A stretch of DNA of 64,000 nucleotides from Berberis thunbergii (lineage: Eukaryota > Streptophyta > Magnoliopsida > Ranunculales > Berberidaceae), in NCBI GenBank assembly GCA_003290165.1, contig QNQO01001831.1:1-64000 (forward strand), read 5' to 3'. Position 1 is the stretch's first letter. Every line of letters starts with the position of its first letter. The position numbers and the translations under genes are program-made. Below are positions 36,605 through 45,231 of the stretch, piece after piece. A model generated the notes under the pieces. The model saw only the letters and a list, made by a program, of their open reading frames with translations. It had not been told where the DNA came from and searched no databases.

Positions 36605-37411
36605 ATGAGAGATGAGATGGATACCTTAAAGAGGAGGACTACCTCCACCACCACTCTTCTTCTTTTGCTCAATATTTTCTTCCAAGGATCTACAATGGTT
36701 ATGGGTCACAGATTGAATTACACCCATTACAAGCATGTGGGGAGCTTGAGATTTGAAAGGATACAAAGGCACTTGGACAAGATCAACAAACCAGCTATTG
36801 CAACCATTCAGGTATTTATTACAAATGACAGAAGCTTAGGTACTACAACTTATGACAAATGATAAAGCTTAGATACTTCAACAATTTAACTTTTTGGTCT
36901 TTATATCACTTGTTTTCTGTGTGTAGAGCCCAGATGGAGATATCATTGATTGTGTTCATAGACACAAACAACCAGCTTTAGATCACCCTCTTCTAAAGAA
37001 CCACAAAATCCAGGTTAAAATCTATATATATTTTTTTCAATTTTTTTTCCTTCTAATTGACATGTTTGTATGTTGAAATATTAGAGAAACAAATTAATGT
37101 GAGTTTTGGCTTGAATTTAGAGAGTTGCACCAGAGAGGCCAAGAAGAGTAAAAGAGATGGTGAAGACAAATTACAATGAAAGTGAACAAGGAGGACTAAG
37201 AAGTAGTGGTAGTATTGCATGGCAAACATGGCATGAAATTAGTGGGGATGGATGTCCAAAGGGGACAGTTCCAGTAAGGAGAAGCTCTATGCATGATGTG
37301 CTGAGAGCTAAATCTTTGTACCACTTTGGAAAGAAACCAATGCCAATGAGATTGAGTTATCCTGATAGAAGAGTAGATGCACCTAATGCAGTCAGTGGCA
37401 ATGGCCATGAG
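36605..37411 (+). CDS. Neprosin-like protein, N-terminal propeptide exons (captured)
   Basis: Three exons, 36605-36811, 36927-37013 and 37121-37411, have clean GT..AG borders and are exactly 69, 29 and 97 codons, so the frame stays open through all three. Exon 1 starts [14 protein letters not shown], followed by a hydrophobic [14 protein letters not shown] stretch that looks like a signal peptide, then [14 protein letters not shown]. Exon 2 reads [18 protein letters not shown]. Exon 3 contains [20 protein letters not shown] and [11 protein letters not shown]. This is the Neprosin activation-peptide domain (formerly DUF4409) of plant secreted proteins. The neprosin peptidase domain, with the catalytic glutamates, normally follows SGNGHE/HxHA and is absent. 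The next exon (37732-37863) is foreign and in phase. Intact frames among decayed neighbours suggest recent capture or some constraint. Confidence 0.8.
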
Positions 37412-37731
37412 GTATGTTACTGATTAATCTCATAGTTCCATCCATACAGTTTTGAATCTTCTTCTCTAAATGAAAATAGGAAAAAAAATTCTTAAAAAAT
37501 TTCACATGTGTCAGTCTTTTTTGGTACATCAATGATATAACTTGGGTGTCTCAGACAATTAATGTATCACAATAGATATACAAATCTCCAGGCATGTCTT
37601 TATGGCTAAGATTCATGCATATACTAGTACACCATAAATTATAGGCCATGTTTGTTTGTCATTGGTTTATTAGCAATCTTTAAAAGTCATGTTTGTCTGT
37701 CATTGAGTACTGACTAATTTTTATACTGCAG

Positions 37732-37887
37732 GGACCTGAAGGTCTGAGCCAGTACGGGCAGCAGTATGTTGGACAGGAGAATGCACATACATTGCTTGTT
37801 TCTGGGGTGCAAAGTGTTTCGTTGTATCAACCATCACCGGTGCCATATACAAGCAACTACCAGGTGCTGCATTCTCATCATTTTTAG
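37732..37887 (+). CDS. Foreign exon in phase with the neprosin piece
   Basis: After a TTATACTGCAG acceptor, 44 open codons read GPEGLSQYGQQYVGQENAHT, then LLVSGVQSVSLYQPSPVPYT and SNYQ, up to a possible CAG/GTGCTG donor at 37863. If that donor is not used, the frame adds seven codons and stops at TAG 37885-37887. It does not resemble the neprosin peptidase domain that should come next. It is rich in Gln, Ser, Tyr and Pro, as in plant regulatory proteins, but I cannot name the source. Exon 3 of the neprosin piece ends on a codon border and this exon begins on one, so splicing would create a chimeric open frame. Confidence 0.5.
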   Translation, partial: GPEGLSQYGQQYVGQENAHTLLVSGVQSVSLYQPSPVPYTSNYQVLHSHHF

Positions 37888-38285
37888 TATATTGAACAAG
37901 TAACTACCGAAAGAAATGGGGCATGTTCCTAAGGGCATCAATGTATTTTCTTACATTATAACTAAGTGGATTTGTATTGTTGGAAAAAACATAGAGAAAT
38001 TCTTTTGTTTTAGATGCGAAAGAAACATGATATAACAAGGTTCCATTTGTTCAGGTTAATCCTGTTATTGTACATTAGTGCTATTTGTTTACATGTTTTT
38101 GTTTGGAGTCAAAACTTGACAAGTTCCTTTTTACGGTTGATTTTGTATTTATCTAGCATATAGTTTGTGGAATCTTATTCGTGCTGGAGGCATGACACAA
38201 ATCATAGTAAGGACTGGTTTTGCAAGTGTCAAATCTGTGATTTTGCTGCAGCAGCAAAAAAAAATATAAATTTTTTTCTATTATA
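37888..38285. other. Right internal part of CACTA-1
   Basis: AT-rich, with no recognised gene. The right subterminal array follows. Confidence 0.5.
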
Positions 38286-38289
38286 TTAA

Positions 38290-38845
38290 TTTGCAACGGT
38301 TTGAAACCGTTGCAACAAAACATATTTCTTTTTTTTTGAATTTTGTTTTAACTGTCAACGACTTACAACCGTGGTTGCAGTTTGCCACGACTAGGAACCG
38401 TGGGCGTTCTTCATCAGTTGCTACGGCTTAAAACCGTGGCCATGAATTGACACGGCTAAAAACCGTTGCTATCACGTTTGCCACGGTATATTTCTCACTG
38501 TTTAGCCACGGCTTAAAACCGTGGCCAGGGTTAGACACGGCTTAAAACCGTTGCTACTTTGTTAGACACGGTTTAAAACCGTTGCTATCATCCATACTTT
38601 ATTACGGCTTAAAACCGTGGCTATTTTGCCATGGCTAAAAACCGTTGCTATTGTTCTTGCAACGGTTTAGAACTGTGGCTAAATGCTGAAAATCACCACA
38701 CCTGTTCAAGCAAAAAACCGTTGCTACAATGTTTAGCAACGGTTTATAGCCGTTACAAGGAATTTCGCGACGCCTCTGTAGCCCACGGCTCTTAGCCGTG
38801 ACAATGGGTTAAGCCCACGGTATAGAACCGTTGCTAATGGGGGTT
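38290..38845. repeat. Right subterminal repeat array of CACTA-1
   Basis: More than twenty half-sites of CCACGG / ACCGTTGC / ACCGTGGC in both orientations, many as ACGGTTTAAAACCGTTGC. The array is about twice as long as the left one. The last block (GCGACGCCTCTGTAGCCCAC... to TTTTTGGTGTAGTG) is nearly the same as at 55152-55242 in CACTA-2. Confidence 0.9.
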
Positions 38846-38857
38846 TTTGGTGTAGTG

Positions 38858-40790
38858 AACTTGCATGCTTATGATTTCTTTGGGGTTTTTGAAAAGGTTT
38901 TCATTAGGTATTCAATTAAACTCGTGAAACTTGTTGGTTTTGACTTAGCTTAAGTCACACCATAAGTTTTATGCAAAGAACTTTGAAGTCAAATACTTTC
39001 ACTAGTTTTTCAAAATAAACTCGATTTTCGAAAACTAATTTCACCACCTCTTGTCAAGATTAGCCTGGTGCCAATGCATTCTGTAAGAGTATTATAGCTA
39101 CCTCACACTTTCAAAAATCTTTTTATCTGCCAGCCTTATCCAAGAACCCATTATCTGTCTCTACTTGTGCAAAAGTGAATTCAGATCAAATTCAATGGAA
39201 TAACTTCAAATTCGGGATAATAGTTAAGCAACCTTTGAGGCTTGAATTCCCTAAGGAAAACAAAATTCAGCACTCAATGAGTCCCATAATATTTTCCCAC
39301 CACAACATTCGCCCATTTTAGTAGATCGTGTATTGTTCAGCACGTTCTATCTCCTCATGCGTTGCTAGAATGTTTGCAAAAGACATTCCATCTTGGAGTC
39401 TTGCCAAATCATGAGACACTAAATCATCGCTCCTGCTAGAGTCAATCACTAGTAAAACCTATAGATTTCGATTAACATCACTATCAAAATCTTCTGTAAA
39501 TTTCATAAAGAGAAAAACTAGAAAGAAAAGAAGGAAAATAAGATATGAATGGTGAAATTCACTACTTATGAGAGATTGGTTGTCTGCTGGGGAGATAGGG
39601 TAGTGTTAATAGTTCCCTTGCATTAAAAGGATAACTCATACTTGTCCATTGATAAAGAATCTATGGATAAATAACTACATATTTAAATCGTAAATCCGGC
39701 CCGAACTAGTTAAGGAGCAATATGAGATTAATTGAGATTGATCATAATTAATCAAAATTAATCTGCCTATATTTTATAAACATATTTATTTATCCTTTTA
39801 AGTAATATGTTTACTTTAAGAGAAAATTTTAATTTGCATTGAATTAGTAAACATCACTTGTCCCAATTGAAGGCAAAGTATAACAAAATTAAGAACTCAA
39901 TGTTAGATAATGGTGCAACTCCATATTCTTTAGTTTTATTTGTTATTTCCTTGGTCGTTTTCCATTTTTTTTCCTTCTCTTCACACACGCACACACACAC
40001 ACATATTCATATTTCTTTCTCTCTAGCCTTTTCGCACACTCTTGATATTGCCTTATGACTAGGTATTGATGAGGTTAAGGAAAAAAATGTCTTTGTTTTT
40101 TTTCTCATTTGATTATAACACATTGCAAATCGGTGAGTTTTAATATCGATAAATCAGCCAAAAATCACCGATTACTCAGCCAATGGTTTATTCAAACGAT
40201 TAATTCAAAAATCGTAACGTTCTACTAGCCAAAAGGGATTAATCGAAGATTAATTACCAATTAATCACTAATTTAATAACATGATGAATTGTTGAAGTGA
40301 GATGAGCTTGTTGAAGAAAGTCATCTAAAAAAAGAGTGCAAGGCTAAAAGAAGAAGAGTATGGTGTCAGTCAAGAGAGTGGCTTATTGTGTAAGTCACAT
40401 TAATAGACATTTTAAAAATGGGGTCATAATATCGTACTGCTTTGTGAAGAATTGATACACCATCTTCTCAAGTTGGGGCGCAAACAAATATCTAGACTTA
40501 TGATCTAGTCGAGATGCAACCAAAACCCAATAGTTAATTGTGATCGTTGATCTCATATCCATTGCTAATCTCTAAACAAAAAACCACTAGGCCAAACTAT
40601 GAGCCAGTAGAAGCAAAAATACGAAAAACATAAAGGTAGATTATGAAATAGATCGAACCAAAGCCAATGAATTTGGGAAAACTCTTAAATTGTGAATAAC
40701 TTAGTTAATGAATGATAGATTGAATGTTATTTAATAATGAAAGGGGCTATCAAACATGGATGAGAAAATCAACAAAAGAAAAGCTTAAGG
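38858..40790 (-). repeat. Right inverted-repeat arm, part after CACTA-1
   Basis: Reverse-complement counterpart of 15855-17045. It begins AACTTGCATGCTTATGATTT, where the AAC is the target duplication. It continues through CTACCTCACACTTTC (39100), CATTCGCCCATTTTAG (39307), TGAGAGATTGGTTGTCTGC (39568), TCTATGGATAAATAA (39659), GTTGAAGTGAGATGAGC (40293), CAAACAAATATCTAGACTTA (40483) and GGGGCTATCAAACATGGATG (40743). About 0.6 kb (39673-40290) has no counterpart in the left arm. Confidence 0.85.
39673..40290. mobile_element. Insertion of about 0.6 kb in the right arm
   Basis: Left-arm sequence CAACTATTCATCCATAGA is continuous. The right arm has TCTATGGATAAATAA, then about 0.6 kb, then TTGTTGAAGTGAG. 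The extra DNA is AT-rich, with runs of AATTAATC/GATTAATT and a (CA)n tract at 39983-40004. No ends typical of a known class were seen, so the type of element is open. A deletion in the left arm is the other explanation. Confidence 0.45.
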
Positions 40791-40793
40791 AGG

Positions 40794-40935
40794 TTGAAAA
40801 TGAAAGCCAATCAATATTTTCTACTTTTGGGTGAGCTATACAGATATTCCGAGGATGGAATGTTGTTGGAATGTGTGAGTATGGCTAATGTAGGGGAGCT
40901 TTTACAGGCAATCCATGACAAAACATGTAGGAATG
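40794..40935 (+). pseudogene. Fragment of a gypsy polyprotein before integrase
   Basis: KANQYFLLLGELYRYSEDGM, then LLECVSMANVGELLQAIHDKTC, matches the short region between RNase H and the integrase zinc finger in some Ty3/gypsy polyproteins (LYKR...LLxCV...EVHxGxCG). It ends exactly where the next LTR-like repeat begins, so it is probably a piece of an older gypsy element into which the 40937-58092 element inserted. Confidence 0.5.
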
Positions 40936-40936
40936 A

Positions 40937-41413
40937 TGCAGGAGGATCCGAGTCAGATGATGCTGAGCTGCCAGACAGCACGTTATTAGCACTAAGATAT
41001 CTCGAATTGGCAGATCAGCGTAAGAATGGTAGGAAATCATAATTCTATTTCAAATTTGGCAATTTAGGGTGCGTTTTAGTATTTTGGCTATAACTTTGGC
41101 TACGAGTATCAGAATCGTGCAAACGACCCCAATTCGGAAATGCGCATGTCGTGGTCAATGAGCTACGCTCGTTGCACATCTTTTGAAGCCAAAATCTACT
41201 GTTTCCCCTTTTGAATCCACAAATTTAGTAATTTATTTCCCTTTATAGTAATATTTCAATTATTGTTTGCGATATGATTCTGAACCCAATTTGGGCCAGA
41301 TTTCTGGCAGTATATTTCTTTTATTACGTATTTTGCTTTAGCATGATTATTGGGGTGTTGCCATTTTTGGTAAAATTTCAATATTTATGAGTTTTAGCTA
41401 TAAAGCTCGGCTT
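40937..41413 (+). repeat. 5' LTR-like repeat of the gypsy element
   Basis: From TGCAGGAGGATCCGAGTCAG to AAAGCTCGGCTT it matches 57610-58092 with few differences, for example TCTGGCAGTATATTTCTTTT and GAGTTTTAGCTATAAAGC. It contains the end of a coding frame (SESDDAELPDSTLLALRYLE) that in the 3' copy is the polyprotein C-terminus. Gag starts only about 45 bp downstream. Confidence 0.75.
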
Positions 41414-41457
41414 GTTCTAACGAGGAAGCTCCTCACCGTGATCGTAGCATTCACGAA

Positions 41458-42320
41458 GTGATGATTGAAGATTTACAGAGGCAAGTTGCAGAGCTAAATC
41501 AGCGTCTAATGGCGCAGGAATTCGGTAATCATGAGATGGAAGATCACGATTCTGATTCCAGTTTCGAAAACCTGTATCACAATCGTGCTCAATTTTGTGA
41601 GCGCCGTGGTCGGGAGGATCATCATGGAAATCTCAGTTTCAAAGTAGATCTACCCGAGTTTTCTGGGATGTTACAGGCCGAAGGATTCGTGGATTGGTTC
41701 CAGATCCTGTCAAAGTAGAGCATTCCAGGAATTCATTGAATGAAGTATAGTGTATCTTTGAGTATAAAGAAGTTCCAAATCCAGTCAAAGGGAAATTGGT
41801 TGCCATCAAACTCAAAGACAGAGCATCTGCATGGTGGGAGCAATTGAAGCGATCACACGACAAGCAAGGCCAGGCCAAAATCACTGATTGGGAAAAGATG
41901 AAGAAAATGATGAAGGGTCACTTCCTTCCTATCGGCTACACTCAAACTTTGTTACAACGACTTCCTTCATTGAGGCAAGGCACGAAATCAGTTGATGATT
42001 ACACGGAGTAGTTCTATCAATTAGTAGCCCGTAATGACTTATCTGAGACGGAAGAGCAGATGGTGTCGCAATATTTGGGGGTATTACGACAACCCCTGCA
42101 GGAATTCCTTAGCCTTCACTCACTGTGGACCGTTTCTGAAGCCTACCAGCGTGCACTTGCTGTGGAAAAATAGAAGAACATGAAGCCTATGATCAGAAGT
42201 GATCAAAGCAATCGGTCAGTTTGGCCTCAAGAATCCTGTTCTACCCAACCACCACCGCAGAGTAACTCTACTATTAGATGTTTTAGATTTGGTGAACAGG
42301 GACATAGAACAAATGAGTGC
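41458..42320 (+). pseudogene. gag of the gypsy element, disrupted
   Basis: A start EDLQRQVAELNQRLMAQEFG is followed by FKVDLPEFSGMLQAEGFVDW, a stop at 41716, and VPNPVKGKLVAIKLKDRASA in another frame. Then come WWEQLKRSHDKQGQAKITDW and HFLPIGYTQTLLQRLPSLRQ, a stop at 42009, and FYQLVARNDLSETEEQMVSQ: the gypsy retrotransposon gag domain in order. The zinc knuckle at 42279-42320 reads CFRFGEQGHRTNEC. The second cysteine of the C-x2-C-x4-H-x4-C pattern is replaced by Phe, which would spoil zinc binding. Confidence 0.85.
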
Positions 42321-42480
42321 AGGAAGCCGTGGTAGACGAATTTGAGGAACTTGTAGAGCATGTGTATGACGATGATGAAGATGGAGATGGTCATGAGACT
42401 TTGGTTGTTTGTAAGAGTCTATTGACTCCCAAGGATGATTAAGGGAACTATTGGTTAAGAACCAATATTTTCCACACGAC

Positions 42481-43243
42481 ATGCACAGTTGCAGATAAAG
42501 TCTGCAAGATGATCATTGACAGTGGCAGTTGTGAGAACGTCGTGTCTGAAGAGACCGTCCAGAAATTGCAGTTGAAGATAGATCGTCATCCCAAGCTGTA
42601 CAAATTATCATGGTTGAATAAAGGCAATGAGGTAACAGTAGATAGGCGTTGCCTAGTGTCTTTTTCGATTGGCAGAAAATATTTTGATAATGCTTGGTGT
42701 GATGTTGTATCTATGGATGTTTGTCATGTATTGTTTGGCAGACCTTGGCAGTATGATCGAAGTGTTATTCATGATGGGCAGAAAAATACATATTCCCTTA
42801 GCATTAAAGGGAAGAAGATTGTGTTTGCACCTCGTCGGGAAGGAACCACTTTTACCCCGGTAACCAATAATACTAATCTGCTTTCTAGGTCCAGGGTTTT
42901 AGTTGAGATTGATCATGAAGATGTGGTCTATGCTTTGTTACCTTGTGGGAATAGTGCAGTCAATGAGAATTCAAATTTGCCAACAGAGGTGCAGCAGACT
43001 CTTGCAGAATTTTCTGACCTGATGCCAAAGGATTTTCCTCTTGGGATGCCGCCTATGCGGGGTATTCAGCATCAGATAGACCTTGTTTTGAGGTCCAGTT
43101 TACCTAATCGGTTGGCTTATTGCCTTAGTCTTAAGGAATCTGAAGAGTTGCAGCGACAGGTTGTAGAGTTGTTGGAGAGGGGCTACATCCGTTAGAGTAT
43201 GAGCTCATGTGCAGTACCTGCTCTGCTAGTGCCAAAAAATGAT
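42481..43243 (+). pseudogene. Gypsy protease and N-terminal reverse transcriptase
   Basis: Open from 42481 to 43192. The retropepsin site reads IIDSGSCENVVSEETVQKLQ (D-S-G intact), followed by FSIGRKYFDNAWCDVV and CHVLFGRPWQYDRSV. The start of RT is recognised by FSDLMPKDFPLGMPPMRGIQ, then HQIDLVLRSSLPNRLAYCLS and LQRQVVELLERGYIR. A TAG at 43193-43195 stops it. The same frame then goes on (SCAVPALLVPKN) up to the CACTA-2 target site GAT at 43241-43243. Confidence 0.88.
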
Positions 43244-43264
43244 CATTACACCAAAAGACCTGTT

Positions 43265-43465
43265 TAGCTACGAGGAGGTGGCCACGGCTCTAAGCCGTTG
43301 GTTTATTTGCCACGGCTAAAAACCGTGGCTATAACGGCCAACGGTTTAAAACCGTGGCTAAAAAGTAAAACCGTGGCCAAAAAACACTGCACCAAAAGGA
43401 TTGCTACGGTTTTAAACCGTGGCTATAACTGCCAACGGTTTAAAACCGTAGCTATAAGACCAATC
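43265..43465. repeat. Left subterminal array of CACTA-2
   Basis: Eight or more CCACGG/ACCGTGGC half-sites, several as ACGGTTTAAAACCGTGGC. At 43385-43399 lies CACTGCACCAAAAGG, one mismatch away from the element's own left end, followed by its own set of half-sites. This looks like an internal duplicate of the terminus. Confidence 0.88.
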
Positions 43466-43711
43466 ACTTTCGCGCTTTGGAGGGAGCAGTTTCCCGCTTT
43501 GGCGAAAAAAATTGGGGAAAACGAAGGAGAGGACGAACTGAGCAGATTCTCACTCTTTCCACACCTCCTTTTCACAAGCATTACTGATTCTCGAAGCAGA
43601 GAAGAAGAAGGACGAAAGAAGGAGAGGACGAACTGAAGAAGAACATAAAGAATCGAAACAGATTCTCAAACTTTTCTTCTCCTTCTCTTCTTTAGATCTT
43701 GAGAGAATCGG

Positions 43712-43771
43712 GCTGAAGAAGAACATCAAATTGGTTCAGATCTCCTTCCAGGTAAGATCCTTCTTCTTTTG
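43712..43771 (+). repeat. Leader/donor segment, copy 1 (copy 2 at 44768-44827)
   Basis: GCTGAAGAAGAACATCAAAT, then TGGTTCAGATCTCCTTCCAG and a GTAAGATCCTTCTT donor-like end, is repeated almost without change about 1.06 kb downstream at 44768-44827. It looks like a 5' leader exon end with its splice donor, once before the HIRA piece and once before the NEET piece. Confidence 0.8.
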
Positions 43772-43927
43772 TAGATCTCTTCTTCTTCTTCAGATCTGTT
43801 TCAAGAGAACAAAATCCTTCAAGAACCCACACAAAATTTGACCTTTATAAGTTTTTCTCTGATGACCCCATTTCTATTTTGATCCCAAACCATGGGATTT
43901 GAGTACCCTTTTGTTCTTTGAGTGGCA

Positions 43928-44080
43928 GGGAGAGTGAAAAATAAGTGGGGTTTTAGATACCCAGAAGCAAAGATGATTGCAGAGAAGCCAGGTTGGGTTA
44001 GGCATGAAGGAATGCAGATTTTCTCCATTAATACTCAACCTGGTGGCATCAGGTTTGCAACTGGTGGAGGAGATCACAAG
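43928..44080 (+). pseudogene. Captured HIRA first coding exon
   Basis: ATG at 43973 opens 36 codons: [20 protein letters not shown], then [16 protein letters not shown], ending at an AAG/GTAGCT donor (44080). This is the N-terminus of plant HIRA, a WD40 histone H3.3 chaperone subunit, and the first blade of its propeller. The frame is open, but no further HIRA exon follows. Upstream sequence (43928-43972) may be captured 5' leader. The next recognised piece downstream is an unrelated gene. Confidence 0.85.
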
Positions 44081-45128
44081 GTAGCTTCTTTTTCATTATT
44101 GGTTTTATCTTCGATTATTTCATTACAATCAAGTTGAGTTTTTTCTTCTGTTGTTCAACTTCAATCATGATTCTTGTGAGTGGGTTTTCAACTTGGGAAA
44201 TTTGATGTCTTGGAAAGTTATTTTATTTGAGGATCCTTACTCTTGCTTGAATTGAATTAGGTTGTCATCTGTTTAGGGTTCTAGTTAGTCTCAGTATTAA
44301 AATATTGTATATGAGGTGTTTCCTTTCTTGGAAAGTGAATATATTTAGAGTAGTAGTTTGGGAATTTACAACTTCATTTATTGGGTTTAGCTACTTGGAT
44401 GGTTTAAGCTATTCTAAGATTAGAATGTATATGCTGGAAAGCTTTAATTTTTTGTCCTTAGAGACTCTTCAGTAATGTCGAAATATTGAGATTTGTTCAT
44501 GTCAGAATATACAATTCAAATATGTTATGAGCAAGGAGAAAGAAAATTTATGATACAAAAGTTGGAATACCCACATAAAAATGAAACTATGAGGATGATG
44601 TTCATGTAAGATTTATGTGAAATATATAAAGGAAGATGAGTACAATGAGGATGATGTTCATGACTGGTTATTAGTTTTATTTAAAAATGTAATTTAGTAA
44701 ATATACTTTTGAGGATAGTGTTGAAATTCCACTGCAAAAAAATAAAATAGAAGTGCAACAGAGTGAATCGAGCTGAAGAAGAACATCAAATTGGTTCAGA
44801 TCTCCTTCCAGGTAAGATCCTTCTTTTTCTTCTTCAGATCTGTTTCAAATTTTTTTTTCTTCTTTCAGCAAAGCAAAACAGTTTGATTTTTTATTTTGTT
44901 GATCTCTTCTTCTATTTTTTTTCTTCTTACAGCAAAGCAAACCCTAGAACTCACTTTCTTCTTTTCTCGAGCTCGATTTCTGAAGAGGAGGAGAAGAAGA
45001 CTAAGATAACCACTCAAAATACAGGTAAGCTATTCAATATTCTCTCATTTCCTGTCTTTGTTCATTGCCTCATTGGATTGTGAAACATATGAGTGAGATT
45101 CTAATTGGGGTGTTGGGGTGTTTGGCAG
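44081..45128. other. Intron-like DNA between HIRA and NEET pieces
   Basis: AT-rich, with a second copy of the leader/donor segment at 44768-44827 and a CT-rich stretch to 45000 (ACAGCAAAGCAAACCCTAG). It probably includes HIRA intron and the 5' part of another captured transcript unit. No coding family was recognised. Confidence 0.45.
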
Positions 45129-45231
45129 CTGTTGGAGGTCAGGTACATTTCCTCTATGTGATGGAACTCGTGTGAAACACAACAAAGACTCTAGAGATAA
45201 TGTTGGTCCTTTGCTATTGAAGAAGCGGTAG
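45129..45231 (+). pseudogene. Captured last exon of a CDGSH iron-sulfur (NEET) gene
   Basis: After a TTGGCAG acceptor the frame reads [20 protein letters not shown], then [13 protein letters not shown] and TAG at 45229-45231. That is the C-terminal end of the plant NEET protein, a plastid/mitochondrial [2Fe-2S] protein. The CDGSH motif binds the cluster through three Cys and one His. Here the His position (CDGTH in relatives) is Arg (CGT for CAT), and the exon with the first Cys is missing, so no cluster could be held. Confidence 0.85.

Larger units (their letters stand above)
20156..38857 (+). mobile_element. CACTA-1: CACTA (En/Spm-type) transposon with host gene pieces
   Basis: The element is 18,702 bp and runs from CACTACACCAAAAGGGC (20156) to TTTTTGGTGTAGTG (ending 38857), flanked by the 3-bp target duplication AAC on both sides. 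Subterminal arrays of an ACGGTTTTAAACCGT motif lie at both ends. It encodes, in order and on the plus strand, a TNP2-type transposase (24627-28265) and a Transposase_24/TNPA-like protein (28545-30285), both with stops or frame shifts. The second half holds captured host pieces: O-acetylserine(thiol)lyase, an amino-acid permease, and neprosin plus a foreign exon. The order of transposase genes is that of autonomous plant CACTA elements. This copy is probably no longer autonomous but keeps intact ends, so it could still be moved in trans. Confidence 0.93.

Noticed and set aside
38290..38845. Subterminal repeats considered as a satellite or CRISPR-like array
   Set aside because: Half-sites in both orientations with irregular spacing next to a CACTA end fit transposase binding sites.
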